From Paenibacillus sanguinis 2301083 = DSM 16941 (lineage in GTDB: Bacteria > Bacillota > Bacilli > Paenibacillales > Paenibacillaceae), in the NCBI RefSeq assembly GCF_000374825.1, contig NZ_KB895381.1, positions 186,001-250,000 on the forward strand: 64,000 nucleotides of DNA, given 5' to 3'. Both the position numbers and the translations under genes were made by a program. Below, one piece after another: positions 1-8,912 of the stretch. How positions within the stretch are numbered: position 1 is the stretch's first letter; every line of letters starts with the position of its first letter. A model generated the notes under the pieces. That model saw only the letters and a program-made list of their open reading frames with translations. It did no database searches and was not told where the DNA came from.

Positions 1-1
1 T

Positions 2-298
2 CAATTCGTGCAATTTATGACCAGCAAGCAAAATGCAATGAAGGTGACAGAGATTTCCACCTCCGTATTTCCGGCCTTTCCAGGCATCGAAACCGATCCA
101 TTCTTCGCGGATAAGCCGGAGATTGCTATATTTGCCAAGCAGGTTGCAACTGCCCGGAATTCACCTTCTCTGAAGGCGTGGCAAAAAATTTCTGAAGAGG
201 TTACGACTGCGGTAGAGAAAGCTGTATTGCAGCATGCTCCTGCAGCAGAAGTATTACAGACTGCCTCCGACAATATTAATAAATTGCTCACAAGATAA
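2..298 (+). CDS. Extracellular sugar-binding protein of ABC importer, C-terminal part
   Basis: The reading frame is open from the window edge and ends at 298, so only the last 99 or so residues are present. The sequence (phenylalanine/proline-rich stretch, then an alpha-helical tail with a GEFxAWQ-like 'SPSLKAWQKISEEV' segment) resembles the C-terminal helices of family 1 carbohydrate-binding lipoproteins. The main support is position: it lies 48 bases ahead of two MalF/MalG-type permeases on the same strand. An internal GTG at 8 is not the real start. The role would be to capture a sugar outside the membrane and deliver it to the two permeases. The ligand cannot be read from this fragment. 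Confidence 0.75.
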   Translation, partial: QFVQFMTSKQNAMKVTEISTSVFPAFPGIETDPFFADKPEIAIFAKQVATARNSPSLKAWQKISEEVTTAVEKAVLQHAPAAEVLQTASDNINKLLTR

Positions 299-346
299 AA
301 TTCTAAGGGCAACGGGACGTTCATCACTTGCCCATGGAGGTATAAC

Positions 347-1237
347 ATGAACACAGCACGCCGTAATAAGCTGCGCCAAAACACCACAGCTTACCTGTTT
401 TTATCGCCGTGGCTATTATCGTTTCTGGTATTTAGTTTGTTCCCGATTATTTTCTCATTATATCTTAGCTTTACTGAAACCGGATTGCTCAAGCTGGAGC
501 CAGACTGGGTGGGGATTACGAACTATTTGGATACGCTAACCGACCCTGTATTCAACAAAGCCTTCTGGAATACCTTGTATTTCGTGGCCGTCACAGTTCC
601 AATTACGACGATTCTGGCGATGGTGTTGGCCATTGCTGTGAACAGCCGCATCCCAGGCAAAATATTTTTCCGGGTGTCGTTCTTCATGCCGACCGTGACT
701 TCGGTGATCGTCGTATCCATGATGTTCATGCTGCTATATGCGCCTTCCGGCATCTTGAACTCGATTTTGGGCACTTTTGGTATTCAAAAGGTGCAATGGC
801 TGCTGGATATTCGAACAGCCTTTCCTTCGATTATGGCTATGTCGATCTGGACGTCTGTAGGCTTCTATATGCTGATGTATGTAGCGGCCCTGCAATCGAT
901 TCCTGCCACCTTGTATGAAGCGGCCATTATTGATGGCGCGGGACCGTGGAGCCGGTTTATTCATGTAACGCTGCCCCATTTAAGACATATGAGCATTTTA
1001 GTCATTGTCATGAATACGATTAACTCACTGCAAGTTTTCTCTGAGGTATACGTCATGACCAAGGGTGGCCCTCTGAACTCAACCACCACGATGGTCCTGT
1101 ATATGTACAATACGGCATTCTCCAGCTTGCAGTTGGGGAAAGGTTCGGCGATTGCCTATATCTTGATGATCTTCATTATGGCGATGTCGGCTATTCAAAT
1201 GTGGCTGATGCGCATTAATAAGGGGGTAGGAGAATGA
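347..1237 (+). CDS. Carbohydrate ABC transporter permease, MalF/UgpA type
   Basis: A 296-residue integral membrane protein with about six hydrophobic segments; the first is near residues 15-40. The cytoplasmic EAA loop that docks onto the ATPase is clear ('YEAAIIDGAGPWSRFIHVTLP', roughly residues 190-210). This loop identifies the binding-protein-dependent sugar permease family (CUT1). The start has a GGAGG box 10 bases upstream. It overlaps the next permease gene by four bases (ATGA), which suggests translational coupling. The pair would form the transmembrane channel. No ATPase is encoded nearby, so a shared MsmX-type ATPase elsewhere in the genome probably powers it, as is known for many Firmicute CUT1 systems. 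Confidence 0.93.
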   Translation: MNTARRNKLRQNTTAYLFLSPWLLSFLVFSLFPIIFSLYLSFTETGLLKLEPDWVGITNYLDTLTDPVFNKAFWNTLYFVAVTVPITTILAMVLAIAVNSRIPGKIFFRVSFFMPTVTSVIVVSMMFMLLYAPSGILNSILGTFGIQKVQWLLDIRTAFPSIMAMSIWTSVGFYMLMYVAALQSIPATLYEAAIIDGAGPWSRFIHVTLPHLRHMSILVIVMNTINSLQVFSEVYVMTKGGPLNSTTTMVLYMYNTAFSSLQLGKGSAIAYILMIFIMAMSAIQMWLMRINKGVGE

Positions 1238-2064
1238 GTCACCGGCAATCAACCTTGCGCACCTCCATCATCTTTGTAGTGCTTCTGATCCCCCTGGTCA
1301 TTATGATATTTCCGTATCTGTATATGATCAGCATGTCATTAAAGGGCGATGGCATGATCATCAAGAGCTTCACAGATATTTTCCCTAAGGAGATCACGTT
1401 ACAGAATTATGTGGATGTCTTGGGAAGCGGGCCGTTTGGACGCTACTTCCTGAACAGTACGATCATTGCCGTATCTGTAGTGGCAGGTAACATTTTATTT
1501 GCTTCTATGGTGGGATACGCTTTTGCGAAGCTGACATTTATCGGTAAAAATGCCCTCTTCATGGTAGTCCTGTCTACAATGATGATTCCATTTCAGGTTA
1601 CCTTGATTCCCCTCTTTCTGCTGATGAGGGAGCTGGGCTGGATCGATACCTACGCAGCACTCATTATTCCGAACCTGATCGCTCCCATGAGTATATTTCT
1701 CATGAGGCAGTACATGTCAGGCTTGCCCAATGAAATTATAGAGGCGGCCAAGATGGACGGTGCAACGGAATTCGGCGTATTCTGGCGTATTATCCTGCCG
1801 CTGGCCAAGCCAGCGCTGGGTGTCCTGATTATTGTGCAATTCCTCGGATCATGGAATAACTTTATTCTTCCCCTGATTCTGACCAACTCCGAGCATATGA
1901 GAACATTGCCTCTGGGTTTGGCGCTGTATAAGGGCTTTAATTCCATTGACTGGGTGCACATGATGGCGGCATCCTGCATCTCGACGCTGCCGGTACTATT
2001 GGTATTTATTATTTTTCAGAAATATATCATAGCGGGGATGACCAGTGGGGCAGTGAAAGAGTAA
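1234..2064 (+). CDS. Carbohydrate ABC transporter permease, MalG/UgpE type
   Basis: A 276-residue inner-membrane permease, partner of the gene just upstream. It has the typical N-terminal transmembrane helix ('IIFVVLLIPLVIMIFPYLYM'), the 'LFLLMREL' segment and an EAA loop 'IEAAKMDGATEFGVFWRIILP' at about residues 168-188. The length and the C-terminal transmembrane helix followed by 'GMTSGAVKE' are typical of MalG-like proteins. The start codon overlaps the stop of the preceding permease. The next gene, a NagZ-type glycosidase, starts 32 bases later, so the imported sugar is probably its substrate. Confidence 0.93.
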   Translation: MSHRQSTLRTSIIFVVLLIPLVIMIFPYLYMISMSLKGDGMIIKSFTDIFPKEITLQNYVDVLGSGPFGRYFLNSTIIAVSVVAGNILFASMVGYAFAKLTFIGKNALFMVVLSTMMIPFQVTLIPLFLLMRELGWIDTYAALIIPNLIAPMSIFLMRQYMSGLPNEIIEAAKMDGATEFGVFWRIILPLAKPALGVLIIVQFLGSWNNFILPLILTNSEHMRTLPLGLALYKGFNSIDWVHMMAASCISTLPVLLVFIIFQKYIIAGMTSGAVKE

Positions 2065-2096
2065 AAGCATTTAAGATAGCCTGGAGGTAACCATAT

Positions 2097-3656
2097 ATGG
2101 AAGTCAATAATGAACACATGGCTGCAGTAAAGCTGAGCCTGCAAGAAAAAGTAGGGAAACTGTGCGTGATTGGAGTGCCTTCTCTGGAGGCTGGAGCACC
2201 CTTTCAGGGAAGGCAGCAAGCGTACGGGTTTGGCGGTGTAGGCATTTTTCCGCATAACATTAACACGGAATCACAGGTAACACAGCTTGTTGCCGAGTTT
2301 CACCAGCTTCATGAATCGCAAAATGAGGCGGGTCCTTATTACATTTCTGTGGATGAAGAAGGGGGCAGCTTATCCAATTTCAAAGCCTTCTACCCCTACA
2401 TTCCCGGCAATCGGGCCATCGCATCCAGTGGTGATCCGGAAACGGCCTATATGCAGGGACGGATTATCGGCAGCCAATTGCATGCACTTGGCATTCCGAT
2501 GGATTGGGCTCCTGTACTGGACGTGAATACCAATATTAACAACCCTGTGATTGGGGTCAGGTCCTATGGCGAGGACCCGGAGACCGTGGGCAAGTATGGT
2601 CAGGCATTTATTCGCGGCATGCATGAGTCCGGTGTGGCAGTAACGGCCAAGCATTTTCCCGGGCATGGTCAGGTTAGCGGGGATTCCCACTATGTTTTGC
2701 CTGAATGTCCGCTGACGTTGGAGGAGCTTGGCAAGGGGCCTCTGTTGCCATTTATCGCTGCTATTCAATCTGGCATTGATTCTATCATGCTGGGGCATCT
2801 GGTCTTTCCGAATATCCCTGAATCCCAGGGGCTTCCGGCTTCACTTAGTCCCTTTTTTGTCCAGGAGCTGCTTCGTGGGCAATTGAACTATGAGGGGGTC
2901 ATCTGCACAGATGATGTGGAGATGGGGGCAATTAAGGATAATTATTCACCTGAGGAGATTGGTATCATGGCGATGAAGGCGGGTGTGGACCAGATTCTGA
3001 TGTGCCATACGCCTGAATTTCAGGAGCGAGTAATCGCGGGGATCGTCGGCGCCATCGAGCGAGGTGAGCTGTCGGAGGAACGAATTGACCAGTCACTCGC
3101 CAGAATCAGACGTCTGCATCAAGCATTTAAGCAATATCAGCTTGAAGCCAAGCCACTTCCTCGCGAGGAATGGGAGTCAGAGTCTTTGAAGCTGGCCATG
3201 CGAACAGTCATTGTAGAACGTGATCCACAGGGATTGCTTCCTATGAACAAGAACCATCGTTATCTGTTAATTTTACCGAAGCAAGAGAAGCTGACAGTAG
3301 CCGATAATTCCAGCGATTCCGAGATGATTCTCGCTCGTTTATTAGATGAAGCTGGCTTTCAGGTACACTCAAGCACGTGCTCGCTGGACCCGCAAACAGA
3401 AGAAATATCCCTACTAACCAAGCAGACTGAGGATTACGATTGTATTATTCAAGGAACCTTAAATGCTCATTTGTTCTGCGGTCAGGTGACCCTGGCTCAG
3501 CAATTGCAGGCTACCCGCAAGCCAATACTACATCTGGTATTAAGAAATCCTTACGATGCAGCTTGTCTTTCGGAAGATGCGGGAGTGGTTATGGTCGGCT
3601 CAACCTCGGACTATTCAGTAAAGGCTTTAACCCGGATTCTCGTGGGCGAAGCTTGA
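2097..3656 (+). CDS. nagZ: Family 3 glycoside hydrolase, NagZ-type beta-N-acetylhexosaminidase
   Basis: 519 residues with no signal peptide, so likely cytoplasmic. The GH3 barrel fills roughly residues 10-335. The NagZ signature 'KHFPGHGQVSGDSH' starts at residue 185 and contains the Asp196/His198 acid-base dyad that sets NagZ apart from other GH3 enzymes. The nucleophile region 'ICTDDVEMGAI' has its Asp pair at 272-273. A C-terminal part of about 150 residues resembles the alpha/beta domain of longer Bacillus NagZ proteins but is shorter. The known reaction is removal of terminal beta-GlcNAc from cell-wall or chitin-derived oligosaccharides. Its place directly behind two sugar permeases suggests it cleaves an imported GlcNAc-containing oligosaccharide. 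A GGAGG box precedes the start. Confidence 0.88.
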   Translation: MEVNNEHMAAVKLSLQEKVGKLCVIGVPSLEAGAPFQGRQQAYGFGGVGIFPHNINTESQVTQLVAEFHQLHESQNEAGPYYISVDEEGGSLSNFKAFYPYIPGNRAIASSGDPETAYMQGRIIGSQLHALGIPMDWAPVLDVNTNINNPVIGVRSYGEDPETVGKYGQAFIRGMHESGVAVTAKHFPGHGQVSGDSHYVLPECPLTLEELGKGPLLPFIAAIQSGIDSIMLGHLVFPNIPESQGLPASLSPFFVQELLRGQLNYEGVICTDDVEMGAIKDNYSPEEIGIMAMKAGVDQILMCHTPEFQERVIAGIVGAIERGELSEERIDQSLARIRRLHQAFKQYQLEAKPLPREEWESESLKLAMRTVIVERDPQGLLPMNKNHRYLLILPKQEKLTVADNSSDSEMILARLLDEAGFQVHSSTCSLDPQTEEISLLTKQTEDYDCIIQGTLNAHLFCGQVTLAQQLQATRKPILHLVLRNPYDAACLSEDAGVVMVGSTSDYSVKALTRILVGEA

Positions 3657-3726
3657 GCGGTATAAATGTTAGATTTTGAAAAATATGATAAAATAGACGC
3701 ATCATTGCAAGAAGAGAAGAGGTATT

Positions 3727-4896
3727 ATGGCTGTGACGATGAAAGGTAACCTTCAGTTAATGAAGGAAATTAATACCGCAACCATACTTAATTTATTGCA
3801 TCGCAAGCAGCGGTTGTCCAGAGCGGAGATTTCGAAAATAACTCGCCTGAGCGCCACGACGGTATCCGGTCTTGTGGAGGAGCTCATTGCGAGCAACATG
3901 GTCGAGGAAGCCGGGGAGCAATCGATGGTTGGCGCCGGCCGCAGAGCTATGAGCCTGCAGATTAAGCCTAATGGAGGTTACGTACTGGGCGTCTCTGTCG
4001 GGAATACCTGGTTAGTATGTGCTGTGTTTAATTTGATTGGTGAGAAAATATCCGAGTATAAGATTGAAGTCGGTACGGGAAATGAGGCCATTATTGCCCA
4101 GATCGATAGCTCCATCCAGGCCTGTATGGCCAGGGTTCCTGGACTCAAGCTGGAGCAAATCAAAGGGATTGGGATTGCGGTTCCCGGGATTATTAATGAG
4201 TCGGGCGAAGTAATCACACTTTCTAACTTTCTGAAAATTAAAGATCTAAATGTAAAAAGTGAGCTTTCCGCCAAATATCCAGACATTCCGTTTCAAGTAA
4301 CTAACGACTCCAATGCTGCTGCCTTTGCCGAGATGCATGGGGGGGCTGGCGAGAATAGAAACCATTTGCTGTATCTGACGATTAACGAAGGAATTGGCTC
4401 CGGGCTGGTGCTTAATAAAGAAATCTTCTCGGGATACATGGGGGCCGTTGGCGAAATTGCTCACATTCCGATTAACGCCAATGGCGGGAGCATCGAGACA
4501 ATCATTACAACCCCCTTTATTATGGAGCGCTGCAAGCAGGAGGCCAAGGCACTAGGCGTAAAGATTCCGGATTCCATGGATGACCTATTGCGGAGATATG
4601 AAGCGGGAGAAAAATGGCTGCAGCCTATATTCAAGCAAATTTTGTATGTGACGACGCTGCTGGTTGCTACGGCTGTTAATTTTATCAGTCCAGAGCTAGT
4701 GGTGATCGAAGGCTGGATGATCGATTCAGAGATGTTCTTCGATAAGCTGCGTGAGAATCTCGTGCAATTTCCGTTCCCGTTGCCATTTGCACCAGAGCGT
4801 TTGATCGCTTCTTCTTATCGAGAAGCTGGTTCTTTGCACGGTTCGGCGATGCTGATGCTTCAGAAGCTATTTAAAGCCCCTTCTTTGTTACAGTAA
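3727..4896 (+). CDS. ROK family transcriptional regulator (NagC/XylR-like)
   Basis: 389 residues. An N-terminal winged helix-turn-helix ('LSRAEISKITRLSATTVSGLVEEL', about residues 30-55) is followed by a ROK sugar-kinase-like domain with the glycine-rich ATP/sugar loops ('GIGIAVPGIINESGEV', 'NDSNAAAFAE', 'INEGIGSGLVLN'). Proteins of this type repress sugar operons and are released by a sugar ligand. It follows the nagZ-like gene by 70 bases on the same strand and probably controls the upstream importer operon. The usual ROK zinc motif, with three cysteines after the GEIGH-type histidine, is missing: the matching segment reads 'GEIAHIPINANGGSIETI'. Whether it still binds sugar and DNA normally is open. 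Confidence 0.88.
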   Translation: MAVTMKGNLQLMKEINTATILNLLHRKQRLSRAEISKITRLSATTVSGLVEELIASNMVEEAGEQSMVGAGRRAMSLQIKPNGGYVLGVSVGNTWLVCAVFNLIGEKISEYKIEVGTGNEAIIAQIDSSIQACMARVPGLKLEQIKGIGIAVPGIINESGEVITLSNFLKIKDLNVKSELSAKYPDIPFQVTNDSNAAAFAEMHGGAGENRNHLLYLTINEGIGSGLVLNKEIFSGYMGAVGEIAHIPINANGGSIETIITTPFIMERCKQEAKALGVKIPDSMDDLLRRYEAGEKWLQPIFKQILYVTTLLVATAVNFISPELVVIEGWMIDSEMFFDKLRENLVQFPFPLPFAPERLIASSYREAGSLHGSAMLMLQKLFKAPSLLQ

Positions 4897-4976
4897 GGGT
4901 GCGGAAGCAGTAGTGCTATGAGCTGCATAAATATTTTGTCCATTGAACCAAATAAATTAGGAAAGAAGGCGAAGGG

Positions 4977-5999
4977 ATGAAAACGAACGTGGTTGGAAGA
5001 GTACTCAAGGTTTGGGTGGCATTGCTATTACTGGTTGGCGTGATGCCTGCGCTGAAGAGCTATGCAGCAGGTACTAACCTAGTCACTAACGGAGGTTTCG
5101 AGTTGAATCTGCTTGGCGGATATGGCTATATCGACGAAATTTCCCTCACTCAAGATACTCCTGATCAGGGCACTGGCGGGGAGATGAATGCACTCTGGGT
5201 GTGGGAGTATTCTGACATAGCTACTTCGGCGGCACGTTCTGAACTGATTGATTTTTCATTGTCTAAAGGGATCAACACGCTTTACGTAAATACGGGAACC
5301 AATTTGACGGCGAATCCCGGCCATTATCGTGCACTGATCGCACAGGCTCATGCTAACGATATGCAGGTAGAAGCTTTGGATGGTCAGTCAGATTGGGTGC
5401 GTGCGGAGAACCACTCTATTCCGCTTGGCAGACTGCAGGATGTGATTGATTACAATGCGGCTTCTGCCGTGAATGAACGGTTTGATGGTGTGCATCATGA
5501 TAATGAACCTTACACCCTGCCCGATTGGTCGGAAAATAGACAGGAATTAAGTGTAGATTATCTTGATTTGGCGGCGAAGTCCCAGCAGCTTCTGGCTGAC
5601 AGCGGCTCTTCCATGACCTTCTCGGGAGATATTCCGTTCTGGTATGACACGTTCTCCATCACTCATAACGGGATAACCAAGGAAATGCATAAGCATGTTC
5701 AGGACGTTATGGACTATGTAACCATTATGGATTACCGTGACTTCGCTGAAGGACCGGATGGCATTATTCAGAACGGGCAAAACGAAGTTGACTACGGAAG
5801 CGCCATTGGCAAGAAGGTGGTTATTGGCGTAGAGACCTACGAGGTGCCGGGTGATCCGGAGTTTGTAACCTTCTATGAGGAGGGCGAGGCTTACATGAAC
5901 CAGGAGCTTGAGAAAGTAGAGGCGTACTTCGCAAGCGCTGACGGGTATGGTGGGCAGGCCATCCATTACTACACCACGTATAAAAATATGCTGCCTTAA
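4977..5999 (+). CDS. Secreted protein of unknown function with a truncated carbohydrate-binding module
   Basis: 340 residues. A signal peptide covers about residues 1-31 and ends near 'LKSYAAG'. The mature N-terminus begins 'NLVTNGGFEL', the usual first strand of a CBM4/9-like beta-sandwich. About ten residues later comes 'YIDEISLTQ', which is normally the last strand of the same domain, so the roughly 100-residue core is missing. The remaining 280 residues ('LWVWEYSDIATS', 'DGVHHDNEPYTLP', 'MTFSGDIPFWYD', 'YVTIMDYRDF', 'VVIGVETYE') look like a TIM-barrel hydrolase or hydrolase-like protein with acidic residues at strand ends, but I cannot place it in a named family. It probably acts on extracellular polysaccharide. 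A purine-rich RBS precedes the ATG, and a strong terminator follows at 6019. Confidence 0.8.
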   Translation: MKTNVVGRVLKVWVALLLLVGVMPALKSYAAGTNLVTNGGFELNLLGGYGYIDEISLTQDTPDQGTGGEMNALWVWEYSDIATSAARSELIDFSLSKGINTLYVNTGTNLTANPGHYRALIAQAHANDMQVEALDGQSDWVRAENHSIPLGRLQDVIDYNAASAVNERFDGVHHDNEPYTLPDWSENRQELSVDYLDLAAKSQQLLADSGSSMTFSGDIPFWYDTFSITHNGITKEMHKHVQDVMDYVTIMDYRDFAEGPDGIIQNGQNEVDYGSAIGKKVVIGVETYEVPGDPEFVTFYEEGEAYMNQELEKVEAYFASADGYGGQAIHYYTTYKNMLP

Positions 6000-6018
6000 T
6001 ATCGATGTAATGCATCCG

Positions 6019-6069
6019 TTAAGCGGCCTGAGTCCCAAGCTCCATTGGACTCAGGCCGCTTAATTTTGC
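6019..6069 (+). terminator. Intrinsic terminator after the secreted-protein gene
   Basis: A perfect 17-bp stem (6019-6035 with 6047-6063, arms starting TTAAGCGGCCTG) encloses an 11-base loop and is followed by TTTTGCTTG. It lies 20 bases after the stop at 5999 and separates this gene from the two-component operon. Confidence 0.9.
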
Positions 6070-6218
6070 TTGCAATCGTTCATAATTATAAAAAAAGATA
6101 TACAGGTAAGCAGATCATACTTCTCGTTGGAATAGGCCCCAATTCCCTGATCATCAGTTGAATCTAATTTGAATGAATCATGTTATTCTGTTAATAACTT
6201 TACTGGGAGATGGTGTAG

Positions 6219-6893
6219 ATGTTTAGCATTTTAGTAGCTGAAGACGACAAGGCTTTAAGGGCACTGTTTTGCACGGTATTGTCCAAGAACGGCTATGCCT
6301 GTTTTGAAGCAGAAGATGGCGCCCAAGCATTGGATATCCTGGATAAGCAATACATTGATCTTATGATCTCGGATGTTATGATGCCGAACATAGATGGATA
6401 TGAATTAGTCAAAAATATACGCGATATGGGGCATCATATGCCGGTATTGATGATTACTGCCAAGGCTGCTTTTGAGGATATACAGAGCGGATTCCGGGCG
6501 GGTACCGATGATTATATGATCAAGCCGGTTAATGTTAATGAAATGATATTGCGAGTTCAGGCATTGCTTAGACGAGCGAGGATTGTGAATGAGAAGAAGC
6601 TGCAATTTGAGGGCATGGAGTTATTTTATGATGATCTGACAGTGAGCCTGAATGGAGAAAGTATGGTTATTCCTCAAAAAGAGTTCTATTTATTGTACAA
6701 GCTGCTGTCCGATCCCAACAGAGTATTTACTAAGCAACAGCTTATGGATGAGATTTGGGGGATGGAGACAGAGAGCAGTCCGCATACCCTGGATGTGCAT
6801 ATGAGCAGAATTCGGGACAGGTTTAAGGATGCGCCGTTTGAAATCAAGACGATTCGGGGACTCGGATTCAAAGCGGTGAAGCGAAGTGAATAG
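6219..6893 (+). CDS. Response regulator, OmpR/PhoB family
   Basis: 224 residues. The receiver domain (1-115) has the acidic pocket 'EDD' at 8-10, the phosphoacceptor Asp52 in 'LMISDVMMPNIDGYE', the conserved Thr in 'LMITAKA' and Lys in 'YMIKPVN'. The C-terminal winged-helix DNA-binding domain (about 128-222) has 'FYLLYKLLSDPNRVFTKQQLMDEIWG' and 'RIRDRFKDAPFEIKTIRGLGFKAVK'. It overlaps the following histidine kinase gene by eight bases, so the two form a cognate pair. The stimulus and targets cannot be inferred; the nearest downstream genes encode a DegV and an Asp23-family protein. Confidence 0.95.
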   Translation: MFSILVAEDDKALRALFCTVLSKNGYACFEAEDGAQALDILDKQYIDLMISDVMMPNIDGYELVKNIRDMGHHMPVLMITAKAAFEDIQSGFRAGTDDYMIKPVNVNEMILRVQALLRRARIVNEKKLQFEGMELFYDDLTVSLNGESMVIPQKEFYLLYKLLSDPNRVFTKQQLMDEIWGMETESSPHTLDVHMSRIRDRFKDAPFEIKTIRGLGFKAVKRSE

Positions 6894-7920
6894 GATCAAG
6901 AACAAACTAACTATCTCACAAATATTTGCCCTGATTATGGGAGTTATTATTACAGCGTCGATGGCGCTTACTTACCTGATTATATATGTTCTGCTGCGGG
7001 TGACGGAAAGTCCGTTAACGGGAGTCATTACCTCCTCCATGTTCATTGCTATTGTGAGTATTGTAGTCGGAACCCTCATCTCTTCCTATGTATCCAAGAA
7101 AATGCTGCGTCCTATTCTAAAGATTAATGACGCCGCCAAAAAAGTGGCCAAGGGAGACTTCACTGTGCGTTTGGAGGAAGCCAGCATCGCCAATGAGATT
7201 AGAGAGATCGCGGAAAATTTTAATCTTATGTTACGCGAGTTATCCAATACAGAGACGTTAAGAAACGACTTTGTCAGCAATGTTTCACATGAATTCAAGA
7301 CCCCTCTTTCGGTCATTGAAGGTTATGCTATGTTGTTGCAGGATGAGACGCTGACCAAGGAAGAAGAAAGAAAATACGTGAAAACCATTTTAGATAATAC
7401 TGGAAGACTGACCGAACTCACGCAGAGTATCCTCTCCTTATCCCAGATTGAGAATCAGGAGATCGTTCTGCAGAAGGAGCGATTCCAGCTGGATGAGCAA
7501 ATTCGGCGTGTTCTTTTAACCTTTGAAAGCATCTGGGAGAGCAAAAATCTGACTATAGACCTTAACATGGATGAAGTCTATATATATGGCAGTCAGTCTT
7601 TGCTGGCAAGGGTGTGGAGTAATTTGATTGATAACGCGATTAAATTTTCCGAACAGAATGGGACGCTATCGATCGAATGCCATGAGGAAGGCGATCACAT
7701 TGTTGTCATCGTAAAAGATACGGGTATCGGTATGGATGAAGTGGTTATGAAGCATGCCTTTGACAAGTTCTATCAAGGAGAGCGATCACACCATGTGAAG
7801 GGCAGTGGACTCGGGCTAACGTTGGTTCATCGAATTGTCACATTGTGTGGTGGTAAGGTGTCCCTGCGGAGTGAAAAAGGCAAAGGTACAGCGGTAATCA
7901 TAAAGTTACAGAAAAATTGA
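6886..7920 (+). CDS. Sensor histidine kinase, HAMP-containing
   Basis: 344 residues, GTG start within the end of the response regulator gene. Two transmembrane helices (about 10-37 and 46-68) are separated by a very short outside loop. A HAMP domain follows (about 69-121). The dimerisation/phosphoacceptor helix carries His135 in 'VSNVSHEFKTPLSVIEGY'. The ATPase domain has the N box 'WSNLIDNAIKFSEQ', G1 'VKDTGIGMDE' and G2 'GSGLGLTLVHRI'. With almost no extracellular domain it probably senses something in or at the membrane, as intramembrane-sensing kinases of Firmicutes do. That last point is inference from topology. Confidence 0.95.
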   Translation: MNRIKNKLTISQIFALIMGVIITASMALTYLIIYVLLRVTESPLTGVITSSMFIAIVSIVVGTLISSYVSKKMLRPILKINDAAKKVAKGDFTVRLEEASIANEIREIAENFNLMLRELSNTETLRNDFVSNVSHEFKTPLSVIEGYAMLLQDETLTKEEERKYVKTILDNTGRLTELTQSILSLSQIENQEIVLQKERFQLDEQIRRVLLTFESIWESKNLTIDLNMDEVYIYGSQSLLARVWSNLIDNAIKFSEQNGTLSIECHEEGDHIVVIVKDTGIGMDEVVMKHAFDKFYQGERSHHVKGSGLGLTLVHRIVTLCGGKVSLRSEKGKGTAVIIKLQKN

Positions 7921-8022
7921 GTCATCGTTGAAAGAGAATTGAGAAAAAGTTGAGGGAACATTGCTAAAATGTATGCATGGATTATACTGAATGGAAGAAA
8001 CAAAAATGATGGGGTGGAGCGT

Positions 8023-8859
8023 TTGAACCATAAAATTGTAGTTGATAGTTGTTGTGATGTAACTCCGGAGCTAAGTGAAAGTTTGGGGATTGTTACGGTA
8101 CCGCTAACCATAAACCTGGAAGACAAGAGCTTTGTTGATGATGAGCATCTTGATCTGCCAAGCTTTATGGAAGAAATGAAAAATTGCAAGGGCAAGGTGG
8201 GCTCTGCATCTCCTTCGCCTATGTTATATAAAGAAGTTTTTCAAGGTTCACCATCGTCCTTTGCCGTTACGATTTCCAGCAATTTGTCCAGCTCATATGC
8301 AAGTGCTGTGCTCGGAAAATCTATGATTGAGGAAGAGGATACGGGCGCAGAGGTACACGTATTTGATTCAAAAAGCGCCTGTGCCGGTGAGGTGCTGATT
8401 GCCGTGAAGCTGGCTAAATTAATCAAAGAGGGCCATCAAAGGTCTAAAATAATCTCCACCATCGATCACTTTATTCATGATATGAAGACATATTTTGTGT
8501 TGGACAATTTCGATAATTTATTGAAAAACGGACGATTAAATAAAATCACCGGCAAACTAATCTCTGTTCTCAACATCAAACTGATTATGAAGGCAGATAA
8601 AGAAGGAACTATCGGTCTGCATGCCCATGTACGCGGGCAGAAGCAAATTGTTGAGAAGCTGGCGGATACCATTGGCAAGAGCGGCAAAGACACCCGGGGG
8701 GAAAGTATGGTTATTGCCCATTGCAACAATCCCGGACTTGCCGAGAAGCTGAAGGAAAAGATCAGAAGCCGGTTCCATTTTGATGAAATCCTTATTGTAC
8801 CGACAAGAGGAATCAGCTCGGTGTATGCCAATGAGAAGGGCATTGTCATGGCATTTTGA
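8023..8859 (+). CDS. DegV family fatty-acid-binding protein
   Basis: 278 residues from a TTG start. An in-frame ATG at 7969 would add 18 residues unlike DegV proteins; the TTG at 8023 has GGGGTGG six bases upstream and begins 'NHKIVVDSCCDVTPEL', the normal DegV N-terminus. Family motifs are present: 'SCCDVTPE', 'KGKVGSASPSPMLYKEVF' and 'AVTISSNLSSSYASA', which line the fatty-acid pocket, and the 'FDNLLKNGRLNK' helix in the second domain. Known family members bind fatty acids and, as FakB, present them to the FakA kinase for phospholipid synthesis. No fakA is visible here. It lies just downstream of the two-component pair. Confidence 0.92.
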   Translation: MNHKIVVDSCCDVTPELSESLGIVTVPLTINLEDKSFVDDEHLDLPSFMEEMKNCKGKVGSASPSPMLYKEVFQGSPSSFAVTISSNLSSSYASAVLGKSMIEEEDTGAEVHVFDSKSACAGEVLIAVKLAKLIKEGHQRSKIISTIDHFIHDMKTYFVLDNFDNLLKNGRLNKITGKLISVLNIKLIMKADKEGTIGLHAHVRGQKQIVEKLADTIGKSGKDTRGESMVIAHCNNPGLAEKLKEKIRSRFHFDEILIVPTRGISSVYANEKGIVMAF

Positions 8860-8912
8860 TCAGCCGGCTGAATAAATCAGGAAGTATTGTCTTATAAAAA
8901 GGAGGGGCATCT

